Below, piece after piece: positions 51,494 through 60,254 of a stretch of 64,000 bases of DNA (position 1 is its first letter; every line of letters begins with the position of its first letter). Source of the stretch: Clostridia bacterium (GTDB taxonomy: Bacteria; Bacillota; Clostridia; Christensenellales; Borkfalkiaceae); NCBI GenBank assembly GCA_017462735.1, contig JAFTQO010000003.1, positions 1 through 64,000 on the forward strand. The letters are read 5' to 3'. Below the pieces are notes generated by a model. That model was not told the origin of the DNA. It searched no databases and saw only the letters and a program-made list of their open reading frames with translations. The position numbers were made by a program, and so were the translations under genes.

Positions 51494-51663
51494 TGCAAAA
51501 ACGAGGTAGGTAGGGTTGGCTTTGACAAAATCCCGCCCGCTACCACAAAAAAGATTGCGCAAAAAAACATCACGGTAAAAAATAAAAAATGTTCGCGTTT
51601 CATACCCGCAGTATGTGCAAATACCGCGCGGTTATAAGAAAGGCGACAAGGTTAGGAAAGTAT
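51494..51663. other. intergenic region upstream of trpS
   Basis: 170 bases. A TTTGACA at 51522-51528 could be a -35 but no good -10 follows. No terminator hairpin and no T-box elements (AGGGTGGNACCGCG) are seen, so trpS may be read through from the pyr operon. Confidence 0.4.
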
Positions 51664-52713
51664 ATGAAAAACATTATTTTGACGGGTGACAGACCCACGG
51701 GCAAACTGCATATCGGGCATTACGTAGGCTCCCTCAGGCGCAGGGTAGAGTTGCAAGAAAGCGGCAAGTTCGACAAGATTTACATTATGATTGCCGACGC
51801 CCAAGCGCTCACCGATAACTTCGACAATCCCGATAAAGTGCGTGCCAACGTCACGGAGGTCGCGCTCGACTATTTGGCTTGCGGGATTGACCCTCAAAAA
51901 TCTACGATTTTTATTCAATCGCAAATCGAGCAACTCACAGAACTCACCTTTTACTATATGAACTTGGTGACGCTGTCCCGTTTGCAACGCAATCCTACGG
52001 TCAAGGCGGAGATGCAACTTCGCAATTTCGAGACGTCCCTGCCTATGGGCTTTTTGACGTATCCCGTCTCGCAAACGGCGGATATCACGGCGTTTATGGC
52101 AAACACCGTTCCCGTCGGCGAAGACCAACTGCCGATGATAGAGCAAGCGCGCGAAATCGTGCGTTCCTTCAACAATTTATACGGCGAAACGCTCGTAGAG
52201 CCGAAAGCGGTATTGCCTGAAAGCAAGTCTTGCTTGCGTTTACCCGGCACCGACGGTATGGCGAAGATGAGTAAGTCGCTCGGCAACTGTATTTATCTTA
52301 GCGACAGCGCGGACGAAATCAAGCGTAAGGTTATGTCGATGTATACCGACCCCAACCATATCAAAGTGACTGACCCGGGCGACACCAAAAACAACCCGAC
52401 GTTTATCTATTTGGACGCCTTTTCTAAGCCCGAGCATTTCGCGGCGTTCGCGCCCGAATACGCCTCTTTGGAGGAGATGAAAGCACACTACGAAAGGGGC
52501 GGGCTTGGCGATATGAAAGTCAAGAAACTCTTAAACGCCGTGATGCAAGAGACCCTTGCGCCCATCCGCGAAAAACGGGAAGAACTCGCCAAAGATTTGC
52601 CTGCCGTTTGGGCAATGCTCAAAAAGGGTAGCGACGAGGCAAGGGCGGTTGCACAGGATACCCTGACTAAGGTCAAAAAAGCAATGAAAATCGATTATTT
52701 CAACGAGGTATAA
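51664..52713 (+). CDS. trpS: tryptophanyl-tRNA synthetase
   Basis: 349 residues from ATG 51664 with AGGAAAG upstream; the frame is open 75 bases further left without a site. Class I motifs: HIGH at residues 16-19 ([10 protein letters not shown]) and KMSKS at 201-205. Charges tRNA-Trp. Two bases separate its stop from the proS ATG. Confidence 0.96.
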   Translation: MKNIILTGDRPTGKLHIGHYVGSLRRRVELQESGKFDKIYIMIADAQALTDNFDNPDKVRANVTEVALDYLACGIDPQKSTIFIQSQIEQLTELTFYYMNLVTLSRLQRNPTVKAEMQLRNFETSLPMGFLTYPVSQTADITAFMANTVPVGEDQLPMIEQAREIVRSFNNLYGETLVEPKAVLPESKSCLRLPGTDGMAKMSKSLGNCIYLSDSADEIKRKVMSMYTDPNHIKVTDPGDTKNNPTFIYLDAFSKPEHFAAFAPEYASLEEMKAHYERGGLGDMKVKKLLNAVMQETLAPIREKREELAKDLPAVWAMLKKGSDEARAVAQDTLTKVKKAMKIDYFNEV

Positions 52714-52715
52714 TT

Positions 52716-54146
52716 ATGGCAAAGGAAACTCAATTTGTAGAACAAATTGCAGACATCAATACTAACTTTCCCCAATGGTACACGGACGTCGTCTTAAAGA
52801 CGAAACTCGTCGACTACGGTCCCGTCAAGGGCACGATGGTTATCCGTCCGTACGGCTATGCCATTTGGGAAAATATCCAAAGCGAACTGGACGGCAGGTT
52901 TAAAAAACGCGGCGTAGAGAACGCCTATTTCCCCTTGCTGATCCCGATGAGTTTCTTCACGAAAGAAGCGGAACACGTCGAGGGATTCGCTCCCGAAGTG
53001 GCAGTGGTTACGCACGCGGGCGGGGAAGAACTTTCCGAGCCTTTGGCAATTCGTCCCACTAGTGAGACGATTATCGGCACGATGATGGCAAAATGGGTGC
53101 AATCGTATAAAGAGTTGCCTATGAAAGTAAACCAATGGTGCAACGTTATGCGTTGGGAAAAAACCACCCGTCCTTTCCTCCGTACCAGCGAATTTTTATG
53201 GCAAGAGGGGCATACTGCGCACTATAGTGCAGAAGACGCTCAGGAAGAGACGCTCGGTATGCTGGAAACGTATAAAGAGTTTGTAGAAAGTTGTCTCGCT
53301 ATCCCCGTTATCACGGGTAGAAAGACGGACAAAGAAAAGTTTGCTGGCGCAGTCGCGACGTATACGATGGAAGCGATGATGAAAGACGGCAAAAGTTTGC
53401 AGTCGGGCACTTCCCATTATATGGGTCAAAACTTTGCGACGGCTTTCGATATCAAGTTCCAAAACAAGGACGGCGTATTGGAGACGGCGTATACTACCTC
53501 GTGGGGGGTATCCACCCGTCTTATCGGCGCTATCATTATGACGCACGGCGACGAGCGCGGTTTGGTGCTGCCTCCCGTGGTTGCACCTACCCAAGTCGTT
53601 ATCGTTCCTATCGCGGCAAGAAAGCCCGGCGTCGTCGAGGCTTGCGAGGCGCTCAAAGCCAATTTGGAGGGGGCAGGTATCCGCGTAATTTTGGATAACA
53701 GCGATAACAGCCCCGGTTGGAAATTCAACGAGTGGGAAATGAAAGGGGTGCCTTTGCGTATCGAACTCGGCCCTAGAGACATCGAGGCGGGTAAGATGCT
53801 TTGTGCGCGCCGTGATACCTGCGAAAAATTAGAAAAGCCTCTTGACGGGGCGGCTGATACCGTTAAGGAACTGCTTGCGACTATCCAAAAGGATATGTTG
53901 GAAGCGGCAAGAGCGCGTAGGGAAAGCCGTATCGTTTACGCAGACGATATACAGGGCATTTTGGCAGGCGTTGACGGCGGTAACTTCGTCAAGGCGGGCT
54001 GGTGCGGCTGCAGAGACTGTGAAGACAAAGTCAAAGAAGAGACGGGCGCAACCTCTCGCGTCATCGTCGAAGGGGAAAGAGCGGAGAAATGCGCTGTTTG
54101 CGGTAAGAAAGCGGAGAAGATGCTCATCTACGCCCGCGCTTATTAA
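52716..54146 (+). CDS. proS: prolyl-tRNA synthetase, archaeal/eukaryotic-like short type
   Basis: 476 residues, class II. The absence of the ~180-residue editing insertion and the C-terminal cysteine-containing zinc region (GWCGCRDCEDKVKEE, CAVCGKKAEKML) identify the eukaryote/archaeon-like ProRS found in many Clostridia. Motif 2 is in MRWEKTTRPFLRTSEFLWQEGHTAH. It ends with tyrosine, as usual for this type. Tightly linked to trpS. Confidence 0.96.
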   Translation: MAKETQFVEQIADINTNFPQWYTDVVLKTKLVDYGPVKGTMVIRPYGYAIWENIQSELDGRFKKRGVENAYFPLLIPMSFFTKEAEHVEGFAPEVAVVTHAGGEELSEPLAIRPTSETIIGTMMAKWVQSYKELPMKVNQWCNVMRWEKTTRPFLRTSEFLWQEGHTAHYSAEDAQEETLGMLETYKEFVESCLAIPVITGRKTDKEKFAGAVATYTMEAMMKDGKSLQSGTSHYMGQNFATAFDIKFQNKDGVLETAYTTSWGVSTRLIGAIIMTHGDERGLVLPPVVAPTQVVIVPIAARKPGVVEACEALKANLEGAGIRVILDNSDNSPGWKFNEWEMKGVPLRIELGPRDIEAGKMLCARRDTCEKLEKPLDGAADTVKELLATIQKDMLEAARARRESRIVYADDIQGILAGVDGGNFVKAGWCGCRDCEDKVKEETGATSRVIVEGERAEKCAVCGKKAEKMLIYARAY

Positions 54147-54204
54147 AAAGCGTAGATACTTCGCAATACTGCGTCAATTATGCATTTTGCATTATACATT
54201 TACA

Positions 54205-54238
54205 AAAAACCGTCCCAAGGGGGCGGTTTTACTTTTTC
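54205..54238 (+). terminator. terminator after proS
   Basis: AAAACCGTCCC/GGGGCGGTTTT hairpin followed by ACTTTTTCTT. Just before it lies a palindromic word ATGCATTTTGCAT. Confidence 0.75.
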
Positions 54239-54282
54239 TTAAAAGAAAAGAGTAAAAATATTAAAAAACAAGCGAGGTGGAC

Positions 54283-54312
54283 TTGACTGACGGCAAAAAA
54301 ATGTGTTATGAT
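54283..54312 (+). promoter_or_regulatory. promoter of the XRE-membrane regulator
   Basis: TTGACT-18-TATGAT; the -10 ends exactly six bases before the ATG. Confidence 0.65.
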
Positions 54313-54318
54313 AATAGT

Positions 54319-55008
54319 ATGGAAGAAAATACGCTTTTACTCAATCAAACGATTGCGAAAAATTTAACGTACTACCGCAAACGCGCAGGGCTGACGCAAG
54401 CGGAACTTGCCGAAAAAATCAACTATTCGGACAAGTCCGTTTCTAAGTGGGAGTCGGCTGGCGGTGTGCCTGACGTTTACATATTGGTCAAATTGGCGCA
54501 GTTGTACGGGATTACCGTCAACGATTTAGTGGGAGAAACGCCTAAAAAGGAACCGAGAGAAAGCCGTACGGGGTTGCATATCCTGATTATGGCGCTTTCG
54601 GCGGGTATCGTATGGCTGCTTGCGACTTGTATGTTTGTCGTGTTGCAGTTGGTGGCGCCTTTGTTGGAGTGGCCTTGGCTGGTATTTATCTACGCGTTGC
54701 CTGCGACCGCCACCGTGACGCTGGTATTTGCCTGCGTTTGGAAATATAAGATGCTTAATTTTGTCTCTACGACGGTGCTTATATGGTCGGCGTTGACTTC
54801 CGTGTTTTTGACGGCATTATTAGTGACCGTATTGGAGGGCAGGTCGGGCGACGCGCTTTGGACGCTCTTTTTAATCGGTGCGCCTTTGCAGGTTTTAGAA
54901 GTGCTTTGGGCGTTTTTCCACTATTTGTTTGTCAAGGCAAAAGGTGGGGCAAAGCAACCAAAGGCAAAAAAACAAAAAGAAAAGAAAGGGAAAAAAGACG
55001 AAGATTAA
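54319..55008 (+). CDS. XRE-HTH regulator with C-terminal membrane domain
   Basis: 229 residues from ATG 54319. An N-terminal HTH (LTQAELAEKINYSDKSVSKWESAG) is followed by about four transmembrane segments (residues ~85-195) and a very basic lysine-rich tail. No Shine-Dalgarno sequence precedes this ATG; a further-upstream in-frame start would lie inside the promoter. It stands where ctsR usually stands, directly before mcsA, so it could regulate the clp operon in response to a membrane signal; this is inference from position. Confidence 0.85.
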   Translation: MEENTLLLNQTIAKNLTYYRKRAGLTQAELAEKINYSDKSVSKWESAGGVPDVYILVKLAQLYGITVNDLVGETPKKEPRESRTGLHILIMALSAGIVWLLATCMFVVLQLVAPLLEWPWLVFIYALPATATVTLVFACVWKYKMLNFVSTTVLIWSALTSVFLTALLVTVLEGRSGDALWTLFLIGAPLQVLEVLWAFFHYLFVKAKGGAKQPKAKKQKEKKGKKDED

Positions 55009-55032
55009 GGCTTTGCCTTGATTTTCGTTTTC

Positions 55033-55059
55033 TCTTACGCGCGCGTTACGTGCGTAAGA
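55033..55059. promoter_or_regulatory. inverted repeat upstream of mcsA
   Basis: TCTTACGC and GCGTAAGA are 8-bp arms 11 bases apart between the XRE gene and mcsA. It is not a CtsR box (GGTCAAA repeats are absent). Possible operator or RNA hairpin just ahead of the ribosome binding site. Confidence 0.5.
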
Positions 55060-55072
55060 AAAGGGAGTCACT

Positions 55073-55516
55073 ATGCTGTGCGTGCATTGTCAAAAACGTC
55101 AAGCGACGAAGACGAAAGAAGAAGAGTTGGACGGAAAGAAAGTCAGCCGCTGTTATTGTGCGGAGTGTTACCACGCCCTTTTTCTTGGCGTAGACGAAAG
55201 CGCGCAGCCTTCTCCTGCAAAATGCCCTTATTGCGGTAAGAGCAAAGAAAGCGTGTTGCGTAGTGGGCTGGTCGGTTGCGCCAACTGCTATAAAGCGTTT
55301 GAGAAGGAACTCATCCCCGTCGTCGTAAAGGCGCAAGGGGAGCGTGTGCACACGGGCAAGCAACCGTATGCCACGGACAGGAAAGCGCGCTTACAAATCC
55401 GCTATAACGAGTTACAGGTCCTCATCCGTCAACGCACGGAAGAAGAGGACGTCGAAAAGGTGGCGGAGTATTCGAGAGAGAGTAAGCGCATCAAAACGTT
55501 GAAGGATAGGAGGTAG
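55073..55516 (+). CDS. mcsA: McsA, activator of the arginine kinase McsB
   Basis: 147 residues. Four zinc-type cysteine pairs: CVHC at the N-terminus, CYCAEC, CPYC and CANC. The C-terminal ~50 residues are a charged helical UVR-like region. McsA activates McsB and helps target proteins to ClpC. AGGGAG precedes the ATG; mcsB begins one base after its stop. Confidence 0.93.
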   Translation: MLCVHCQKRQATKTKEEELDGKKVSRCYCAECYHALFLGVDESAQPSPAKCPYCGKSKESVLRSGLVGCANCYKAFEKELIPVVVKAQGERVHTGKQPYATDRKARLQIRYNELQVLIRQRTEEEDVEKVAEYSRESKRIKTLKDRR

Positions 55517-55517
55517 T

Positions 55518-56540
55518 ATGTCTTCGATACCTGAAAAAATAGAGACTATCGTCACCTCCACCCGTTTAAGGCTCGCGCGAAATTTATCCGCCTATCCTTT
55601 CCCTTCGGCGATGAAAGGGGAAGAAGCGGAAGACGTCTTGATATTGGTACGGAAAGCGCTTGAAAAATTGGATAAGTTCCAAGAATACGATATGTGGAAA
55701 CTGACGGAAGAAGAGGCGATGTTGTTGCAAGAACAGCACCTTATCAGCCCCGCTTTACGCAAAAAAAAGGATTTTTCGGCGGCGTTCGTTTCCAAGGACA
55801 GTCGGGTGTCCGTAATGGTCAACGAAGAGGACCATTTGCGGGAGCAGTACATTATGAAAGGGTACAATCTCTATCCCGCGTACGAGCGTATCAGCAGTTT
55901 GGACGACGGATTGGGCAGGTCGCTGAATTTTGCCTACGATACCCATCTCGGCTTTTTGACGGCGTGTCCCACCAATTTAGGGACGGGGATGCGGGCGTCG
56001 GTGATGATGTTTTTGCCGGGGCTTTCTCACGGTAAAAAAATCACGCAACTGTTGCCTAACTTACGCAAAGGCGGGGTGACCGTTCGCGGCGTCTTTGGCG
56101 AGGGTAGTGCGGCGGAAGGATATACCTATCAAGTGAGCAACGAGCGTACGCTAGGGCGCACGGAAGAAGAGATTTTAGACGATATCGCGCAACTTACGCA
56201 CGATTTGTGTCATTTGGAAATTCGCGAAAGGGAGAAGATGCTGGAAAGCAATCCCATCGCCCTCAAAGACGAGTGTTTGCGCGCATACGGGGTATTGACC
56301 AACTGTGCAAAACTTTCGGACAAGGAATTGACGCAAGGTCTGACCAAGGTGCGGCTCGGGATAGCGCTCGGTTTTTTGGAAGTGACAAACCCAGACGAGT
56401 TTACCGACTTTTTAAACGATATGCGACCCGCCTCTTTCCGTGTGGAAAACGGACTCAACGAGGCAAGCGAAGAAGAATGTGATATGCAACGCGCGCAGGC
56501 GGTAGGCAAACTGTTGCCGGGATACGTCTGTAAAGCGTAA
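55518..56540 (+). CDS. mcsB: protein arginine kinase McsB
   Basis: 340 residues, guanido-kinase fold. ATP-binding arginines in TSTRLRLARNLSAYPFP, and TACPTNLGTGMRASVM with the catalytic cysteine, are intact. It phosphorylates arginines of damaged proteins and so marks them for ClpCP. The YwlE-like phosphatase at 16.3 kb is the likely opponent. AGGAGG overlaps the end of mcsA. Confidence 0.95.
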   Translation: MSSIPEKIETIVTSTRLRLARNLSAYPFPSAMKGEEAEDVLILVRKALEKLDKFQEYDMWKLTEEEAMLLQEQHLISPALRKKKDFSAAFVSKDSRVSVMVNEEDHLREQYIMKGYNLYPAYERISSLDDGLGRSLNFAYDTHLGFLTACPTNLGTGMRASVMMFLPGLSHGKKITQLLPNLRKGGVTVRGVFGEGSAAEGYTYQVSNERTLGRTEEEILDDIAQLTHDLCHLEIREREKMLESNPIALKDECLRAYGVLTNCAKLSDKELTQGLTKVRLGIALGFLEVTNPDEFTDFLNDMRPASFRVENGLNEASEEECDMQRAQAVGKLLPGYVCKA

Positions 56541-56554
56541 TCGACGGAGGGGCT

Positions 56555-59080
56555 ATGAATACGCCTAATTTATCCGAAAATTTACAAAAGGCGCTGGACG
56601 CCGCCAACAGGGCGACGATAGAGTACGGCGCGGTGTACGTCGGCAGCGAGCATTTGCTGTACGGCTTTTTGTGCGTGCCTGCCTGTCAGGCGGCAAGACT
56701 ACTCAACGCTTGCGGGGTGACGAAGGACAACTATCTGCCCTTATTTAGACGTACGATAGACCCTCGGGTCACGGCGGAAGGGATGACGGAACGCACCAAA
56801 AATATTTTCCGTAAAGCCATCCTCACGGCAGAGGGGATGGGGATGAAGACGGGCACGGCGCATTTGTTGGACGCCGTCTTGGGTATGGCGGGCAGTTACG
56901 CCGTCCGTATCCTGCAAAAGTTGGGGGTCGACGTCGAAGATTTGCAGACGAACGCCCGCGACGCCGTAGAATTTTCTAGGACGCAAAAGCAGTTTGAGTT
57001 GGACGAGGGTTATCAAAAGGGGAGTTTTTTATCTCACGATTTAGATTCGCCCATCAAGCCTTCCTATGCGACGACGTCGGGGCTTGCCAGAGAAGAGGGG
57101 CGTAGAAGCCCCGCTTACGAAAAACTTTCTCAATACGGCACGGACATAACCTTACGGGCAAGGCAGGGAAAATTAGACCCCGTCATCGGTAGGGCGAAAG
57201 AGACGGAAAAGGTTATCCAGGTTCTTTGCAGAAGAAGTAAAAACAACCCCGTTTTGATGGGGGAACCGGGGGTCGGGAAAAGCGCGATAGTCGAAGGTTT
57301 AGCACAGGCTATCGCAGCGGAAAAAGTGCCCGAACAACTGATTGGCAAAACGGTGTTCTCCGTCGATTTACCGGGTATGGTAGCGGGCGCAAAATACCGC
57401 GGCGATTTTGAAGAACGGTTAAAAGACCTCATTGAGGCGGTGATAAAAGACGGCGATATCGTCCTGTTTATCGACGAAATCCATACCATTGTCGGGGCTG
57501 GCTCGACGGAAGGGAGTATGGACGCGGCAAACATCTTAAAGCCTCTTTTGGCGCGTGGGGATATGCAGGTTATCGGCGCGACTACGATAGAGGAATACCG
57601 AAAATACATCGAAAAGGACGCGGCGTTAGAAAGGCGTTTTACCCCCGTTTTGGTGGAAGAGCCGTCGCATGCGGACGCGGTGGCAATACTCAAAGGCTTG
57701 CGCGGCAAGTATGAAGAACATCACGGCGTCGTCATCACGGACGAGGCTATCGAGGCGGCGGTCACTCTTTCTTCACGCTATATCACGGACAGATATTTGC
57801 CCGATAAAGCGATTGACTTAATCGACGAAGCGGCAAGCGCGGCGCGTATCTCCAAGGGCTCGGACGAAAGTTTCGAGTTGCAGACGGAGAGGGATAGACT
57901 GGACGCAGAATGGCAACAGGCGCAAAGCCGCGGGGAATACGCGCGTGCGATGTCCCTGCTCAACCGCAAAAAAGCGGCGGACGAAAAACTAGCCTCCCTT
58001 TCCAAGGCGCAGACCCTTTTCCGTTTGCCCGACGGCAGATTGGCGCTCGGGAAAGAGCAGGTCGCGGCGGTAGTCAGCGCGCGAAGCGGCGTTCCTTTGA
58101 CTAATCTTTCGCAAGAGGAAAGCGATAGACTTTTGAAGATGGAAGAGACGCTGCACGAACGTATCGTCGGACAGCACGAGGGGGTAGTGGCTCTCTCTAA
58201 GGCAATCCGCAGGGCGAGGGCGGGCTTAAAAGACCCGTCGAGACCCGTCGGTTCCTTTATCTTCGTAGGTCCTACGGGGGTGGGGAAGACGGACCTTTGC
58301 AAGGCGCTTGCCACCTTCCTTTTCGGCAACGAAGAGTCGATGATTCGCTTGGATATGAGCGAGTATATGGAAAAGCAAGCGGTGTCTAAGATTATCGGCG
58401 CTCCTCCCGGGTACGTAGGTTTTGAAGAAAGCAGCGGTCAACTCACCGACAAAGTGCGCTCTAAGCCGTATAGCGTGGTGCTGTTCGACGAAATAGAAAA
58501 GGCGCACCCCGACGTATTTAATCTGCTATTGCAGATTCTGGACGACGGTAGGTTGACGGACAGCAAGGGTAGGACGGTCAGTTTTAAAAATACCGTTATC
58601 ATCTTGACCTCCAACGTCGGCGCGGCGATAGCCAAAGAGGACAGAACGGGCGTGTACGGGTTCGGCGCAGGCGAAACCAAGGACGCGGAAAAAGAATACG
58701 AAGAGATGAAGGAGCGCATCACGGGCGCTTTGAAAGAGAAATTCCGTCCGGAGTTTTTAAACCGTTTGGACGACGTCATCGTCTTTCATCCTCTTTCCAA
58801 GGAAGAAGCGGCGCAGATTGCCGAAAAGATACTCGGCGGGCTGTGTAAACGCTTAAAAGAACAAAGAAACATTACGCTATACGTGACGGACGCGGCGTTG
58901 CAAGCGGTGGTGGAAAGCGGGTACGATAGCGAGTACGGCGCACGGCCGTTGAAGCGGGCGGTTCGCAAAGAAATTGAGGATAAACTGTCGGAAGAGATTT
59001 TGCTCGGCAGGGTAAGGAACGGACAAAAAGTTTGCGTCGATTACGTCGGCGGGAAGACGGTGTTTACAGCGCAATCATAG
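56555..59080 (+). CDS. clpC: ClpC ATP-dependent unfoldase
   Basis: 841 residues, Hsp100. N-terminal repeat domain (residues ~1-145) that binds McsB and phospho-arginine; D1 Walker A GEPGVGKS at about 236-243; a coiled M-domain (DAEWQQAQSRGEYARAMSL); D2 Walker A GPTGVGKT at about 572-579; and the C-terminal domain. Works with ClpP, not encoded here. A 16-base gap separates it from aroC, so the aro genes may be partly read from this operon. Confidence 0.96.
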   Translation: MNTPNLSENLQKALDAANRATIEYGAVYVGSEHLLYGFLCVPACQAARLLNACGVTKDNYLPLFRRTIDPRVTAEGMTERTKNIFRKAILTAEGMGMKTGTAHLLDAVLGMAGSYAVRILQKLGVDVEDLQTNARDAVEFSRTQKQFELDEGYQKGSFLSHDLDSPIKPSYATTSGLAREEGRRSPAYEKLSQYGTDITLRARQGKLDPVIGRAKETEKVIQVLCRRSKNNPVLMGEPGVGKSAIVEGLAQAIAAEKVPEQLIGKTVFSVDLPGMVAGAKYRGDFEERLKDLIEAVIKDGDIVLFIDEIHTIVGAGSTEGSMDAANILKPLLARGDMQVIGATTIEEYRKYIEKDAALERRFTPVLVEEPSHADAVAILKGLRGKYEEHHGVVITDEAIEAAVTLSSRYITDRYLPDKAIDLIDEAASAARISKGSDESFELQTERDRLDAEWQQAQSRGEYARAMSLLNRKKAADEKLASLSKAQTLFRLPDGRLALGKEQVAAVVSARSGVPLTNLSQEESDRLLKMEETLHERIVGQHEGVVALSKAIRRARAGLKDPSRPVGSFIFVGPTGVGKTDLCKALATFLFGNEESMIRLDMSEYMEKQAVSKIIGAPPGYVGFEESSGQLTDKVRSKPYSVVLFDEIEKAHPDVFNLLLQILDDGRLTDSKGRTVSFKNTVIILTSNVGAAIAKEDRTGVYGFGAGETKDAEKEYEEMKERITGALKEKFRPEFLNRLDDVIVFHPLSKEEAAQIAEKILGGLCKRLKEQRNITLYVTDAALQAVVESGYDSEYGARPLKRAVRKEIEDKLSEEILLGRVRNGQKVCVDYVGGKTVFTAQS

Positions 59081-59096
59081 CGCAAGGAGAAAAATT

Positions 59097-60245
59097 ATGG
59101 CAAAGATGACAATGACGACGGCGGGGGAATCGCACGGCAAGGCGCTGGTTGCAATCTTGGAAGGATTGCCCGCCCATTTGCACGTAGATACGGAAGCAAT
59201 CAACGCTGATTTGGCGCTCCGTCAAAGCGGATTTGGCAGAGGTGGCAGACAAAAAATCGAAAAGGATACCGTCGAAATTTTGACGGGGGTAAGAAACGCG
59301 GAGACGCTCGGCAGTCCCGTCACCCTTTGTATCTACAATAAAGATTTTGCCAATTGGTTGCCCGCTATGTCGGCTGGCGACTGTGACGCGGCGGCGATGG
59401 AAAAGAAAGCGTTGACCAAGGTCCGTCCCGGTCACGCCGATTTAACGGGAGTAGTTAAATACGCCCAAACGGACGCAAGAAATATTTTAGAGCGTGCCTC
59501 AGCAAGAGAGACGGCAATCCGCGTTGCGGCAGGCGGCGTGTATAAAGGTTACCTTTCTGCTCTTGGTGTAGAGATAGCGGGTAGAGTGAAGAGTGTTTGC
59601 GGCGTTGAGGACGATAAGGAATACGCTTTTGAAGAGTTGCAAAAATCCAAGCAATCTCAAACGGGGATTATCGACGAAAAAATCGACGCTTTGGCTGTGG
59701 AGAAAATTACCTCGCTCAAAAAAGAGGGGGACACGGCAGGCGGCGTGGTGGAGATCCGCGTGAAGGGCTTAAAGAGCGGTTTTGGCGGCGTGATGACGTA
59801 CGCGGATAAGTTGGACGCAAGGCTTGCCCAAGGATTGATGAGTATTCAGGCAGTCAAAGGGGTAGAGGTCGGCGCTGGGTTCGACGTAGCGAAAAAGAGC
59901 GGGAAAGAAATCCACGACGAGATTTTCTACGATGAAGAAAAGGGCTTTTACCGTACCACTAACCGCGCAGGCGGCATCGAGGGCGGGATGAGCAACGGCG
60001 AAGAACTTGTCTTGAAAGTAGCGATGAAACCTATCCCCACCTTGATGAAGGGGTTGCAAACGGTAGACTACGTCACCAAAGAAAAGGCGATTGCCGCGGC
60101 GGAGCGTAGCGATACTTGCGCTATCTTTGCCTTAGAAATTATTGCGGAGGCAGTAGTGGCGCAGGTGCTTGCATTTGCCATAGCCGAAAGACTCGGCGGG
60201 GACACGATGGACGAGGTAAAAACGCGTTACGACGCGTTGAAATAA
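59097..60245 (+). CDS. aroC: chorismate synthase
   Basis: 382 residues; FMN-dependent last step of the shikimate pathway. TAGESHGKALVAI near the start, RPGHADLTG, RASARETAIRVAAG and GGIEGGMSNGEEL are the family signatures. AAGGAG upstream. First of six consecutive shikimate genes, although the enzyme acts last. Confidence 0.97.
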   Translation: MAKMTMTTAGESHGKALVAILEGLPAHLHVDTEAINADLALRQSGFGRGGRQKIEKDTVEILTGVRNAETLGSPVTLCIYNKDFANWLPAMSAGDCDAAAMEKKALTKVRPGHADLTGVVKYAQTDARNILERASARETAIRVAAGGVYKGYLSALGVEIAGRVKSVCGVEDDKEYAFEELQKSKQSQTGIIDEKIDALAVEKITSLKKEGDTAGGVVEIRVKGLKSGFGGVMTYADKLDARLAQGLMSIQAVKGVEVGAGFDVAKKSGKEIHDEIFYDEEKGFYRTTNRAGGIEGGMSNGEELVLKVAMKPIPTLMKGLQTVDYVTKEKAIAAAERSDTCAIFALEIIAEAVVAQVLAFAIAERLGGDTMDEVKTRYDALK

Positions 60246-60254
60246 AGGAGAGAT

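Noticed and set aside
51494..51663. T-box riboswitch upstream of trpS-proS
   Set aside because: Neither the T-box core sequence nor a specifier-loop hairpin or terminator can be found in the gap.
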